Assembly (NCBI GenBank): GCA_963682025.1
Contig: CAVMKG010000239.1
Location: 36,001-100,000 of the forward strand
DNA: 64,000 nucleotides
Direction: 5' to 3'
DNA from: Cordilura impudica
Lineage: Eukaryota > Arthropoda > Insecta > Diptera > Scathophagidae
Shown piece after piece: positions 11,071 through 22,636 of the stretch. The position numbers and the translations under genes were made by a program. The number at the start of each line of letters is the position of its first letter. Position 1 is the first letter of the stretch. A model generated the notes under the pieces. It was not told where the DNA came from and ran no database searches. It saw only the letters and a list, made by a program, of their open reading frames with translations.

Positions 11071-13149
11071 TTATTCATTAGACTCAAATATTGATTGCAA
11101 ATATTCCATATTTTGTTCTGTGCTATTTCTGTTCTTTAGTAGTTTTTTGGCTTCTTCATCTAAATCCCGATGTTCCACTTTCCATTGATTTCGAATACTG
11201 GAGATGAACGGATCTGACGTTGCCAATAATATATTAAATAGATCTTCATTTGTGGAATTTCGTGACATTTTTCTAGTATTGTGCTGTCTATAAAATCTGT
11301 AATCCTTGTTCCTTTTTTCCTGAGCCTCCTCTGATAGATCTCCAAGTGGCACCAAATGATATTTAATGACATCTTCTCCATGATAAAGGATTTTGTGGAC
11401 TGTTGCAGACATATTTCTCCATGGGTAGTTGGTTGTATATATTTTTGCAGTTTCCTTAGCATAATCTCCAAATTTTCTAGAGTCAATTTCTTCATTGCAC
11501 GCAAGTACTTCTAGGATTATTTTAAATCTGAAAATAAGGTTTAAATCCACTCCTGTTATTTCAGATGCTGTTTCTGGATCTGAAAAGAATCTTCTTGCGG
11601 TATTGCCATCATTTGTATTGCCTGACCCTTGTTTTGGCTGATCTATAATCAATCCAAATTTGCGATATTCATCTTGAACATGTTTCTTTTTTGAACTTCT
11701 TAACTCTTTGTTGGTTTCGTTGTTTCTTATTGATCCTGAAGGCCCGAAATCCAAATCATAACTGATTTTTAGTATGTGTTCCATAAGTCGTATTCTTGCA
11801 TGTAGTGGTGATAATCCAAATTCGAAGGCATCGGTATTATCGAATGATTTTGTCGGGACTTGGTTTAATTGGCTTGATGTTGCTTGGCATATAATGCAGC
11901 TGGATGCAGCCTTCGTGTTAGTCAAAGCCTGACCTACTTTTCCATCTATCATTGTCAGCACTAATTGGTAGCTTACTTCAATTTGCTGCCCATCTAACTG
12001 TAATTGTAATGGCTGTAGTGTTGCTATTTGGGCCTTGATATCACTAACTTCTTTGTTAATGGCATCATGACTTTCTTTTTTGAATTCAAATTTGATTGGC
12101 CTGCAGTATTTCGTAGAAGATGGTGTCTCATTTTTCCAAATATCCATTGTTTGCGTTGTACTACTCGAAGGCTCCGAATCTTCCAAAATCTTTTTCAATC
12201 GCAATGGTACAAATGATACCATGAACATATCTGAGTCCGAAATATTTTCACATACAACTTGTTTGTATTGTTTTTGTCCCGAAGAACCATCACATCCCCA
12301 TTTACAAAATAGAATTAACTTTGTGTTTCCATATTTCTTTAACTCAGTTCCTGTTATTGATTGTAGCAAGCGTTTGGCTGTGTGATCAAGTAAAGATTGT
12401 AGTTGTACTTCTGCCGAAATTGGTGTGATTGTAATAGTGTCCTTTGATGGCAAACAGTCTATTTTAGCAGCTGTTATGTGATGATATGCTGGATACATAT
12501 TTGAGCCTTTTTCAATCGCACGCAATCTGAGCTGAATATATTGGTGTTTTGTTAATTTCAAATCCAGAAATAATGCTAATGCCTCCTCATTTGTGAACTG
12601 TTTTGCATCGCTCGGAGTTGGTATACTTTTAAGAATTCGCTTTGTTCTCACTGGACTAGCATTACAAGTTTTTTCAATGATATCCACTTTTGTTAATTGG
12701 TTTTGTGCTCGTAATTGATGTAGAAAAGATTCTTTTATATTTGTAGAACCAATTTCCTCGTTAAAATTTTTAAGTTTCCGCCTCTTAGATCTATCGCTGC
12801 AGTTGTCCAATGATTTGCGTGGTCTTCCAGCCTTATCTAGCTTTGCTGTTTCTCCACCAACATTAAGTTGGCCTTCTAACCAGTTTGCACTTTTATTATA
12901 AAACTTTTGTTTACAGTAGTTAACTTCTTTCAATCGTTTTTTTAGTACTTTGACGAAATTAGATAATTGCTCTTGTATTTCGGTACTAGACGAATTTAAG
13001 TTTAATTTTATTTTAACGTAACTAAGAACATCTTCCTGGTTTTTGTTTCGAAAATACTCTTCGGCCAGTTCTTTATAACTAAAGTTCTCCATATTTTTCT
13101 CAATATTTTTATTTGCGTCTGTTATCACTTTTTTATCACTTTTTATCAC
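11071..13149 (-). CDS. Transib transposase (RAG1-core-like)
   Basis: A single uninterrupted frame of 692 codons, about the usual length for Transib transposases. It would catalyse DNA hairpin-forming cleavage and strand transfer in the nucleus. Motifs in order: basic segment RSKRRKLKN near 120-128; KWGCDGSSGQKQYKQ with the first catalytic Asp at 287; LTMIDGKVGQALTN with the second at 402; CIIC (Cys418, Cys421) and HKILYH (His585, His590), matching the C-C-H-H zinc ligands of RAG1 in order and in the five-residue His spacing; NDGNTARRFF near 513-522; and an acidic cluster at 607-611 just before NKDYRFYRQ, where the third catalytic Glu is expected. The ATG at 13147-13149 is the first in frame. 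No stop or frameshift was seen. Activity is inferred from intactness only. Confidence 0.93.
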   Translation of the reverse strand: MIKSDKKVITDANKNIEKNMENFSYKELAEEYFRNKNQEDVLSYVKIKLNLNSSSTEIQEQLSNFVKVLKKRLKEVNYCKQKFYNKSANWLEGQLNVGGETAKLDKAGRPRKSLDNCSDRSKRRKLKNFNEEIGSTNIKESFLHQLRAQNQLTKVDIIEKTCNASPVRTKRILKSIPTPSDAKQFTNEEALALFLDLKLTKHQYIQLRLRAIEKGSNMYPAYHHITAAKIDCLPSKDTITITPISAEVQLQSLLDHTAKRLLQSITGTELKKYGNTKLILFCKWGCDGSSGQKQYKQVVCENISDSDMFMVSFVPLRLKKILEDSEPSSSTTQTMDIWKNETPSSTKYCRPIKFEFKKESHDAINKEVSDIKAQIATLQPLQLQLDGQQIEVSYQLVLTMIDGKVGQALTNTKAASSCIICQATSSQLNQVPTKSFDNTDAFEFGLSPLHARIRLMEHILKISYDLDFGPSGSIRNNETNKELRSSKKKHVQDEYRKFGLIIDQPKQGSGNTNDGNTARRFFSDPETASEITGVDLNLIFRFKIILEVLACNEEIDSRKFGDYAKETAKIYTTNYPWRNMSATVHKILYHGEDVIKYHLVPLGDLSEEAQEKRNKDYRFYRQHNTRKMSRNSTNEDLFNILLATSDPFISSIRNQWKVEHRDLDEEAKKLLKNRNSTEQNMEYLQSIFESNE

Positions 13150-14126
13150 TTGCGAATATACGTCCGTACACTTGAAGTATTAACTTATTATTGAGTAATC
13201 CCTTATAGAATCCGTCATTTTATACATTTTTAGGTACATGTTATTCACACATTGATCTTTAATTTCATAGCAGGTAGTACTTAAATTGAACAAAACTGCA
13301 CTTGTTATCCAGACTTCAATATCAGGTAAAACTAATTAGTTTCTCGCCAATATGGGGTGGTTTTTTATCTTTAGTGGTTTAGTGCCGCGATTATTGACAA
13401 ACTTATAAAATTGTTTATGACTTTGGTTGACCCTTAAATTTGACAACAGGTAAATTAAGAAAGAGATCATTTGTTTACTGTAGAACCTATTGTGATCATT
13501 TTATGACTTATTTTTTTGCTGATCAAAACAAAGCCAATAAACCCTTTCGCAGGTATTTTATTTAATTATTTTACTTTTACGTAGTCTAAAGTAAAAAAAC
13601 AAAATTTTTTTTAGAGTAATTTTTTTAGAGTAATTTCATTAAAATGAAAAAAGTGTTCTACCGGGGGCTCGTGGGGGGTGCAAAAGTATATATAGGGTTA
13701 AACAGGATACATTCGCCTTTCTCCGGGTGGTATACGTTTCTTGTTCCCTTACTTCCTTTAGAAGTTCTATTCCACTAAAGTTTAAATTTGAGAAAAATAT
13801 AGTGGTTTCATAAATATTTCATAACGCCCCTAATATCAAACGTTAGAACTGTGACTACTTACAAAAACTAAAGACTATAATCCTACTAACATTATAAAAA
13901 AGACCGCAGGCCAATATCGATGATAGCTTGCGAGTAGTAACCATTTATTTTTGATAAAAAACAAAAAAAAAACACCTTTTGCTGAATTAAAAAAAACAGT
14001 TGAGTTTGACAGCATGCCACGCCCACAATTATCAATAGTTTAACCTAATTTTTTGGCTACCTTAATCTGGATATATAAGCTACAAAAAGGAGTAAAAATT
14101 TTAAAAATCGATGACAAAAAAAATTT

Positions 14127-14164
14127 GACTTTTGGCCAATGAAATCAAAATTTGAGCCACAGTG
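14127..14164 (-). repeat. Transib right terminal inverted repeat
   Basis: Reading inward on the minus strand, the end is CACTGTGGCTC, then TTGATTTCATTGGCCAAAA. It differs from the left end at the fourth base of the heptamer (T for A). The CCAAAA block lies at the same spacing as on the left. Immediately outside is the CGCCC duplication. Confidence 0.85.
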
Positions 14165-14169
14165 CGCCC

Positions 14170-14826
14170 TGGGAAACATGTATTCATTCATTTCTTAGCA
14201 CAAACCGAACTTCTTATGGCACATTAAAAATAAACTAATTGAGAAGTACAATTCATCATTACGCTGTATTATAATATTTACTATTCTCTTATTTTACTAG
14301 TAAACAAAGTGATCGTATCATTGTGAACGAAATAGAATTGAAATTGTGTGCAGATTTGTTTTACTTAAAAAACTGTTTCTATAGATAGTGAATAAAATCC
14401 CAGTAAACATTTTATGCAATAAGTGATCATGTGGAGTATTTTTTAACTCCTCTGTGCTATTAAAACAGCCATAAATGCGCTCTTTTGCTGATCACAAAAT
14501 ATTCTTTTGTTCGGAGGTAATATTACCTTACCCCCGACTCTTCTTGAGAAACTTTTTTATCCAATTTACTGAGTAGTTTCGACTTATTTTTGAGTCGTAT
14601 TTAATGTAATTTTTCTATAAATCACTTTTTAAGCGTAAGCAAAAATCATTTCTTAGTCTTTTTCTAATACCGCATGTGATTAATCAGTTTTTAATCATCA
14701 AAAGTGCTCGAAGAAGGCACAGTAAGATGATTTTTGTTAAAACAATCTTCGAAATGACTACTGGGATATCGTATATTTATGTTTACACACACATATACAT
14801 AATGGCACCAGTAAGCCGAACTCTCT
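14170..14826. other. Non-coding remainder of copy A after Transib
   Basis: Continues the sequence interrupted at 10317 and matches 21401-22057 in copy B with only scattered differences. No reading frame or RNA signature was seen. Confidence 0.5.
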
Positions 14827-15405
14827 CATGAAACACATAGACGACAGCGGCTACATGACTACAGCCTGTCAAAATTAAAATACACACGTTTATATGAAAA
14901 CGATTATTTTGACACCAACACAGCTACATGACTACATGACCACTTTTGCTTCTGTAGTTAACTTAGGCTAATTTTTATTTTTGTTGGCTACAAAATAAAA
15001 ATAGTGTTGACAATATAACAAAATATGTAAAAGATATTAGTGCCATGAAATATTTTATTTTGTTGAAAAAATTAATCGCAAAATGAAATGCTACAATAAT
15101 TCTATTAATAAGTAAATTTATTAATTTATTTTTACGTTATAATAATGCATTATAAATAAGTAATATATTTAAGACAATTTTATGTAGAATCATACAAGTT
15201 TTTCTATTTTAATAAAGTAAAAAAAAAATATAATTGGCACTACTGAAATAAAAATGCTTTTGTATAAAAACAGCTGCTTATATTGTGTTTATATGTTGCT
15301 GGCATTTTCAAAAAAAATTAAGTAGTTGACTACACGTCTACAATTGCACCCAGCAGCATTTGTAGTCGTGTGTTCGTGTAGCCTCTGTCGTCTATGTGTT
15401 TCATG
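14827..15405. mobile_element. MITE with ~30-bp terminal inverted repeats (copy A)
   Basis: The left end CATGAAACACATAGACGACAG is matched on the right by the reverse complement of CTGTCGTCTATGTGTTTCATG. The similarity continues through GGCTACA. The ~580-bp interior has no coding capacity, so it is a non-autonomous element. An identical copy lies at 22058-22636 because both sit in the tandem duplication. The superfamily is not resolved. Confidence 0.65.
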
Positions 15406-15913
15406 CATAAGTAACAATTTCATTTAGTCTTATAAAAGCATTTGAACAAAGGAGGTATACGTCGCATTGTTTTGTGAAATCTTACACTGTTTTTTAATAG
15501 GTACCAGTTATGCCAGATTTTTACAGAAATCTCTACGCTAATGAAAAAAATCCCTTTTTTCCCTACACCCAATTTTTTTTCTCTACATTACATTCCCTAC
15601 ACTACTTTTTTTCAATTTTTCAAAAAAAAATTTATTTTTAATTTGTTAATTTTCAATTTCAATAATGCAAAAATAACATAAAAACGAAGAAAAATATCAT
15701 AAAAAATTAGATAAGAATATCATTAGAATTACATAAAAACAACATAAAAAACCAACAGATGTTATAAAAAAAATATTTTTACTATTCTGTATAATTCATC
15801 CTTTATATGGCTAGATGTGCATTTAAAATTTACACAATTAATTAAAATGGCTTGCAAATGGGATCTTATAACGTAAACAGAATTTTGGTTGTTGGTTTTA
15901 AAAGATATTTTTT

Positions 15914-16110
15914 TTAAGACATTGGTTATTAGCATGTATACTTAGATTTGATTTATCGCAATTAAATATTTTTTCACAAGCCTTGCATCTGTATTTAAAG
16001 TCGTCATCTTTGACCTGTTCCATCCCATTAGCTTCTCGTCTCTCAACTAACTTCAGTAAAACTTTTTTCTATATTTCTTTGATGTGTCTTCAGCATCATC
16101 GAAAAACGAA
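15914..16110 (-). pseudogene. Zinc-finger fragment, possibly hAT/BED-like (copy A)
   Basis: On the minus strand a short frame reads FKYRCKACEKIF, then LSIHANNQCLKK. The pattern C-x2-C, His, Cys resembles the BED or C2H2-like fingers at the N-terminus of hAT-type transposases or related proteins. The frame is short and closed on both sides, and no transposase core follows. It is repeated in copy B near 23145-23340. Function and family are uncertain. Confidence 0.35.
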
Positions 16111-16762
16111 TCGGACATTTTTCTAAAATCAATTATGTTTACATTTATAATATTTTAATGTTCTCTTTATTTACAAACTTACTTAATAAAATCGAGGAGA
16201 TCTACAAAGATGGCGTACTTATGTATGTATTAAAAAAAATGCACAAAAGTGTTTTTTACTTGTCATTCTTATTAAAGAAGCCACGTATTTACTTTCTCCA
16301 TATTATAGAGTTATTACCAGATTTAAAAAAAGATATATATTTTTAATTTTAAAGTTTAAAATTGAAATATATATAATATTAAGTTGTTAAAAAAAAATTT
16401 GCAAAAAATCCCTACAATTCGACAAAAGTAAAAAATCTTTTGCATTAAACACATAGACGCAAATTCATTTATCGATGCGTTAGAAATGGAATGACAAACT
16501 GATGTAATAAGATCGGAAAAATAAAACTGATTAACGCTAGTGCTTTTAAAATATAAGACAAGGACAAATATTCCGAAAAAGATCCGAAATTTAAAAATAT
16601 ATTTTGTTTACTATTTTCTATTGACTTTAAAATTGTTAAACGTAAATGCCGAAAATTCAGAGTATTTGTTATAATAAATTACCAAATTGATCAAATTGTT
16701 TACATTTTCATATATTTTATTTACATTTGTTACAAATAGTGCAAGAAAACCTAGGTGGAGGG

Positions 16763-19268
16763 TAGACTTTTTTTTTTGCTAAATTAAAGCATTTTTTGCC
16801 TTTTTTTCAAAAAGGGCATTTTTTTTTTTTTTTCATAAGAAAGCTTAGGATTTTTACTTTAAGAGCTTTTTGGTCGCTTAGTGGGATGGGAGTGGGATAT
16901 CTATCAAAATAAATGTTTTGTAACTCAAGACAACGGTTTTTCAATTTTTCACAAATGCACTATTTTGAATTTTTTTCTATTTGTGTCTAAAACCTTACAA
17001 ATAAAACTTATACTGAGAAACTAGACAAACTAAACTTTCCGAAGGTATGTAACATACCTTCATAACATAACAGAAGACAATGGTTATCTGTAACCTGAAA
17101 GAGTTATTTGCAACATTTCAATCTGAACACGAGGAGGCCAAAACATTGCGTTTTGGCAGAAAGCAGCGGAACTCACACAGTATGCGTTTGAATTAACCAT
17201 GAAAATGTTAAATTGATGTTGAAGGAAATCAACTTAAAGTATTTAACAGATGATTCGGCAGAAGATTTACACGATTACCGCGATTGCCTTAAATTGACTA
17301 TGTGTCCTAATGCAACAACTTCTTGCCACTTATGTGAATGTACCAATTGCCCGAAAACCACAATCATCAAAGGAAATTTAATCAAATCTTTAGATCGAGA
17401 ATATATAGAGGAGGTCAAATTAGATTCTTGGATTCAGACTGACAGATGCACGTTGAAAACAGTCATTTTAAATGTGGATGATTTTGTGGAAGAAATGTGT
17501 ACAGGATTGCTAAACTTGAGAAACCATGACTTGTTAGTCAAAGAGCAATGGTCATTCTTCAAGGATTTGAAGATACATTTGAAGTCTGGTGAATTCGTTA
17601 TTTCATATGATTTCGCAGAAAACTATAAATATGTTCTTCAGGATGCCATACAAGCATTCCACTTCCATAACGACCAAGCAACTATATTCACAGTAGTTAT
17701 TTACTACATGTAAGATGAAAAGCTGGAACACAAAAGTATGGCAATCATATCCGACGATTTAAAACATGATACCGTTGCAGTTTATGAGTACCAGAAGAGA
17801 ATGCTAAAATTTCTAAAATCTAAATTTACAGTAAAGAAGGTATACTACGTTTCGGACGGAGCTCGTCAACATTTTAAAAACAAAGGTAGCTTGGCAAATC
17901 TTATGGCCCATGAAAAAGATTTTGGAATGCCAGCTGAGTGGCATTTTCATTCTACTCATGGTAAAGGAGCATGTGATGGTATTGGAGCAAACCTTAAAAG
18001 AAATGCAGCGAAGTATAGCCTCCAGTGCTCTCATCAAGATCGCATCTTAGATGCGACTGCTTTATTCCATTTGGCAAAGAGTTATTGTAAAGAAAATAAA
18101 ATATTTTTTAGTAGCAAAGAGGATCATCAGGAAAAATTGAAAACACTGAAGAGCAGATTCGATGCTGCGGTAACAATCGATGGCACCGCTCAATACCATG
18201 CTTTTATACCGCTTGTCGATGGAAGACCCAAGTTGAAAAAGTTTTCTGCCTCTATACAATGCGATTTCTTTCCAAAGACAACAAATAAACCAGCAGCGAA
18301 ATCAACAGCTGAACCTAGTAACGCCAGGAAAGGATTGACAAAAAAACGCAGTAAATAAAGGCGACAAAAAGGCTGGATGAAAGACTGGGTATTTAAAAAT
18401 TTACAAGGCTTAAATACTTCATCAGCTACAATAAATTAAGTATAAAAATAGTTATGATATAAATGGATCTAATGCAATTAAGATTAAATTTTAATAAATT
18501 ATTTATCTTTTTATTTTTAATGTTATTATTATTATTATACATTAATTTAATTATTATTAAAAATAAATAAAATATAATAATTTTTCAACATTTCTAAAGA
18601 AAAAAACGAATTTTTTTCCTGAGGTTAACATATTCTGGGTATTACAGTATCGAGGGTATAAAATTTTAGTTAGGTATGTAATATACCTTCGGAAAGTTTA
18701 GTTTGTCTAGTTTCTCAGTATAAGTTTTATTTGTAAGGTTTTAGACACAAATAGAAAAAAATTCAGAATAGTGCATTTGTGAAAAATTGAAAAACCGTTG
18801 TCTTGAGTTACAAAACATTTATTTTGATAGATATCCCACTCCCATCCCACTAAGCGACCAAAAAGCTCTTAAAGGAAAAATCCTAAGCTTTATTATGAAA
18901 AAATAAACAAAAAAAGATGCCCTTTTTGGAAAAAAAAAGGCAAAAAATGCTTTAATTTAGCAAAAAAAAAAGTCTACAAATTTTTTTATTTTTTTTAAGT
19001 ATTTTTCCGAAATATTGAAGAAATAGCTATCTAAACTCTTTGGGAAAAAATTTTCTAGGAACAATAGCTAATAAGTTACATGGATGAGAAAAACACCTGT
19101 TTGGCCAAAATGTCAAATTTGATCCCCTCTAACTGAGAGAGATCTGCACCGATCTTCTTGAAAAATTGTGTCTAAACTACTATCCAATAGGACTAACCTT
19201 GGTGCAAATTTCATCCCGATCGGAAGACATCGGATTCAAAGGTTGGTGCACTTGACATGAAATCCCAC
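16763..19268 (+). mobile_element. Long-TIR DNA transposon, copy B (left TIR truncated)
   Basis: Same element as in copy A, but it lacks the outer ~295 bp of the left TIR because the duplication junction falls inside it. The right TIR is complete and ends ...GAAATCCCAC. The truncation shows that copy B arose by duplication of copy A's neighbourhood rather than by a separate insertion. Confidence 0.85.
17080..18358 (+). pseudogene. Transposase-like protein of unclassified family, copy B
   Basis: Duplicate of the pseudogene in copy A with the same lesions: a frameshift in the N-terminal part, an upstream TGA, and a TAA at 17711-17713. The two long frames (17213-17713 and 17738-18358) translate identically to copy A. 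One nearby change upstream alters the stretch after GCGTTTGAATT. It has no independent evidence of function. Confidence 0.65.
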
Positions 19269-20045
19269 ATATATTTAAATATATATTTTAAAAAACAACT
19301 GTAGGTTTGTAGGCTTTTGTGATTTTGCTTTCATTGCATTATAACAAATAAAAATTGTTTTAATTTTTAACATAGCAGCAAACATTTAGGTTTTTTGTAT
19401 TTACCACTGTATCTGCCCATACTTTTCGTTTATATGAGCGTGTGTGTGCATATGTTTCTACATTTATTTTTGCTTCTAAACGAAAAAACTTTTCTTTTTT
19501 TTTTTGCTTATCGTGCATAAATCTTTAACACAGAAAATAAAAATATAGTTTTAGAGCTGCTCATATATAACACATTTGAAAATGTTAATTATTAATATAC
19601 GTTTGATAATAATTAGCAGGTTCCAGCCCTCGAAATTCGAGCGCAAATTCTATGAAATTTTATTTTTTCATTAAATAAAGACCCTAAAAGTATGCTAATC
19701 AATTATAGCCAATTCACAAATCAACACAAAAAACAAACTCATTTTTATTACAAACACATTAACAAATTTAATAAACACGCACATAGCATTGTATAATTTT
19801 ATGTATGTGTTAGTAGCAACTTTATATGCAATTAACTCAAATTAAAGGAAAAAAATTAAAAATCTGTAAATCTGCAAATCGGCTAAAAAGAAATATCTCT
19901 CAAATAAAATCGGGTCAAAATCGGGATAAAACGGTAGAACAAAACATCAGTCACAAGAAATCGCCTAGCCTATTAATATTATAGATAATAATCATAAGCA
20001 AGATTTTTTCTTTGAATTACTTATACTTATGCTAACATATCGTTC

Positions 20046-20720
20046 TTTTTATACCCTCCACTCCAGTGTGCAGAGGGTATATATAAGTTTGTCATTCCGT
20101 TTGTAATAATTAGAAAAAAAAATCTGGATCCCATAAAATATATATATTTGTGTTCCTTATAACAAGCGGAGTTGATATAGCGATGTCCGTCTGTCCGTCT
20201 GTCCGTCTGTCCGGCTGTCCGTCTGTCCGTCTGTGGAAATCACGATGACGGCTTCAATCGGTCAACTAGGTTGCTCGTTGGTATAAAAAATGATTCACTA
20301 ACATCCTGAAAAGTTTGCTGTTTAAAATCGTCCAAATCGGTTTATCCGCTCCCGAGAATTGAACGATGGAGTAAAAAAAGTCTTGAAAAAATATGATTTG
20401 CCTATGTAGTTCTTGTCACGATAACGTTCTCAGTAGGACAGCTAGAGCGCCTGTTGTTAGTGAGAATGATACACCAACATCATGAGAAGATTTCTGTTTT
20501 TTAAATCGTGACAATAGGTTCCATAAGTGCCGAGAAATCACTGAAAAGGTAAAAAAATATGATGTTTTCCTATATTGTTATTCTAAATTTTGTATTTTGT
20601 CACAGCTGTACTTGTTGTTTTTATGATCGTTGTGGTAATAATATAAAAATTCACCAATATCAACATTTTATGGTGTAATATTTAAGTTAGTTAATTAATA
20701 AAAGAAACTATATAAAATCA
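20046..20720 (+). mobile_element. DINE-1/Helentron-like repeat, left part (copy B)
   Basis: Same left end as at 8964, with the TATACCCTCCACTCC start and the (GTCY)n tract near 20185-20234. In this copy the sequence runs without the Transib to the right-end hairpin at 23996-24033. The full element would be about 4 kb and would include the 135-bp tandem and the MITE as internal or nested sequence. Confidence 0.55.
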
Positions 20721-21162
20721 ATATCAATATTCTGCGATTTTTATAAAATCACAAAATATTACAAATTGATACTACTGTTGCAAATATCAAAATACTATAA
20801 ATAATATTCATATATTCTGTATATGCATGTATATCGATAACAAGCGCATATTAAAAATAACATAAATATAAATTATTTTATTTATACATATATATTTATA
20901 CATATATATATATATATATATTTTATTTATACAAAAAAAAATACTGCAATTTTTAGGGTTGCAAAAAATAGTAAGATTTTAAGGGTTCTACTTTTAGTAC
21001 ATACTTGCATTCAAAAGTAGTAGTGAAACCATAAAATAGCTACCCTGTAAAAAATTGGTGGTTAAAAAATTTTTTTGTCAGATTATAATAATATAATATA
21101 GATGTCAATAATATTTAATTATAATACATTTTTAAAATTTATAATTTAACGTTTGGCGCAGG

Positions 21163-21432
21163 CAAACGCCATTCCCGGACTACCGAGAATTTAATGCACG
21201 AGTTATTCGCATTAGGAATAATCGCGGAGCTCAGCTCAATTAAAGTGCAATGATCAAGCCTCGCCCTGGGAAACATGTGTTCATGCTTTCCTTTGCACAA
21301 ACGCCATTCCCATCTATCAAAAATTGTAGGCACGAGCTATCCACATCAGGAATAGTCGCGGAGCTCAACTCAATCAAAGTGCAATGATCAAGCTTCGCCC
21401 TGGGAAACATGTATTCATTCATTTCTTAGCAC
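21163..21432. repeat. 135-bp tandem repeat with Transib empty site (copy B)
   Basis: Two direct copies start CAAACGCCATTCC at 21163 and 21298. The second contains CTTCGCCCTGGG, whose CGCCC at 21396-21400 is the exact site of the Transib insertion in copy A. Confidence 0.7.
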
Positions 21433-22057
21433 AAACCGAACTTCTTATGGCACATTAAAAATAAACTAATTGAGAAGTACAATTCATCATTACGCTGTAT
21501 TATAATATTTACTATTCTCTTATTTTACTAGTAAACAAAGTGATCGTATCATTGTGAACGAAATAGAATTGAAATTGTGTGCAGATTTGTTTTACTTAAA
21601 AAACTGTTTCTATAGATAGTGAATAAAATCCCAGTAAACATTTTATGCAATAAGTGATCATGTGGAGTATTTTTTAACTCCTCTGTGCTATTAAAACAGC
21701 CATAAATGCGCTCTTTTGCTGATCACAAAATATTCTTTTGTTCGGAGGAAATATTACCTTACCCCCGACTCTTCTTGAGAAACTTTTTTATCCAATTTAC
21801 TGAGTAGTTTCGACTTATTTTTGAGTCGTATTTAATGTAATTTTTCTATAAATCACTTTTTAAGCGTAAGCAAAAATCATTTCTTAGTCTTTTTCTAATA
21901 CCGCATGTGATTAATCAGTTTTTAATCATCAAAAGTGCTCGAAGAAGGCACAGTAAGATGATTTTTGTTAAAACAATCTTCGAAATGACTACTGGGATAT
22001 CGTATATTTATGTTTACACACACATATACATAATGGCACCAGTAAGCCGAACTCTCT

Positions 22058-22636
22058 CATGAAACACATAGACGACAGCGGCTACATGACTACAGCCTGT
22101 CAAAATTAAAATACACACGTTTATATGAAAACGATTATTTTGACACCAACACAGCTACATGACTACATGACCACTTTTGCTTCTGTAGTTAACTTAGGCT
22201 AATTTTTATTTTTGTTGGCTACAAAATAAAAATAGTGTTGACAATATAACAAAATATGTAAAAGATATTAGTGCCATGAAATATTTTATTTTGTTGAAAA
22301 AATTAATCGCAAAATGAAATGCTACAATAATTCTATTAATAAGTAAATTTATTAATTTATTTTTACGTTATAATAATGCATTATAAATAAGTAATATATT
22401 TAAGACAATTTTATGTAGAATCATACAAGTTTTTCTATTTTAATAAAGTAAAAAAAAAATATAATTGGCACTACTGAAATAAAAATGCTTTTGTATAAAA
22501 ACAGCTGCTTATATTGTGTTTATATGTTGCTGGCATTTTCAAAAAAAATTAAGTAGTTGACTACACGTCTACAATTGCACCCAGCAGCATTTGTAGTCGT
22601 GTGTTCGTGTAGCCTCTGTCGTCTATGTGTTTCATG
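22058..22636. mobile_element. MITE with ~30-bp terminal inverted repeats (copy B)
   Basis: Duplicate of 14827-15405 with the same CATGAAACACATAGACGAC ends. No reading frame. Present here because of the segmental duplication. Confidence 0.65.

Larger units (their letters stand above)
10318..14164 (-). mobile_element. Transib DNA transposon, apparently complete
   Basis: A 3847-bp element with inverted ends. The left end reads CACAGTGGCTGAAAATC; the right end, as reverse complement, reads CACTGTGGCTCAAATTT. Both share TTTCATTGGCCAAAA further in, at the same distance. It is flanked by a perfect 5-bp GC-rich duplication, CGCCC (10313-10317 and 14165-14169). The second copy of the surrounding tandem duplication has a single CGCCC at 21396-21400, which is the empty site. 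Termini beginning CAC and 5-bp GC-rich duplications are established traits of Transib elements. One transposase gene on the minus strand fills the interior. Confidence 0.93.
5683..16762. repeat. Segmental tandem duplication, copy A
   Basis: Apart from the 3.85-kb Transib plus its target duplication, this segment matches 16763-23995 over about 7.23 kb with very few differences. It runs from inside the left TIR of the long-TIR transposon to the right end of a Helentron-like repeat. The junction with copy B at GGAGGGTA/GACTTTTT joins sequence ending ...GGTGGAGGGTA to sequence starting GTAGACTTTT, with GTA shared. Confidence 0.9.

Noticed and set aside
12028..12385. Plus-strand frames of 62 and 101 codons inside the Transib
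   Set aside because: They lie antisense to the conserved transposase frame, whose motifs leave no doubt about the coding strand.
16158..16346. 62-codon plus-strand frame, repeated at 23390
   Set aside because: Present in both duplicate copies but A+T-driven in composition; no domain and no supporting neighbours.
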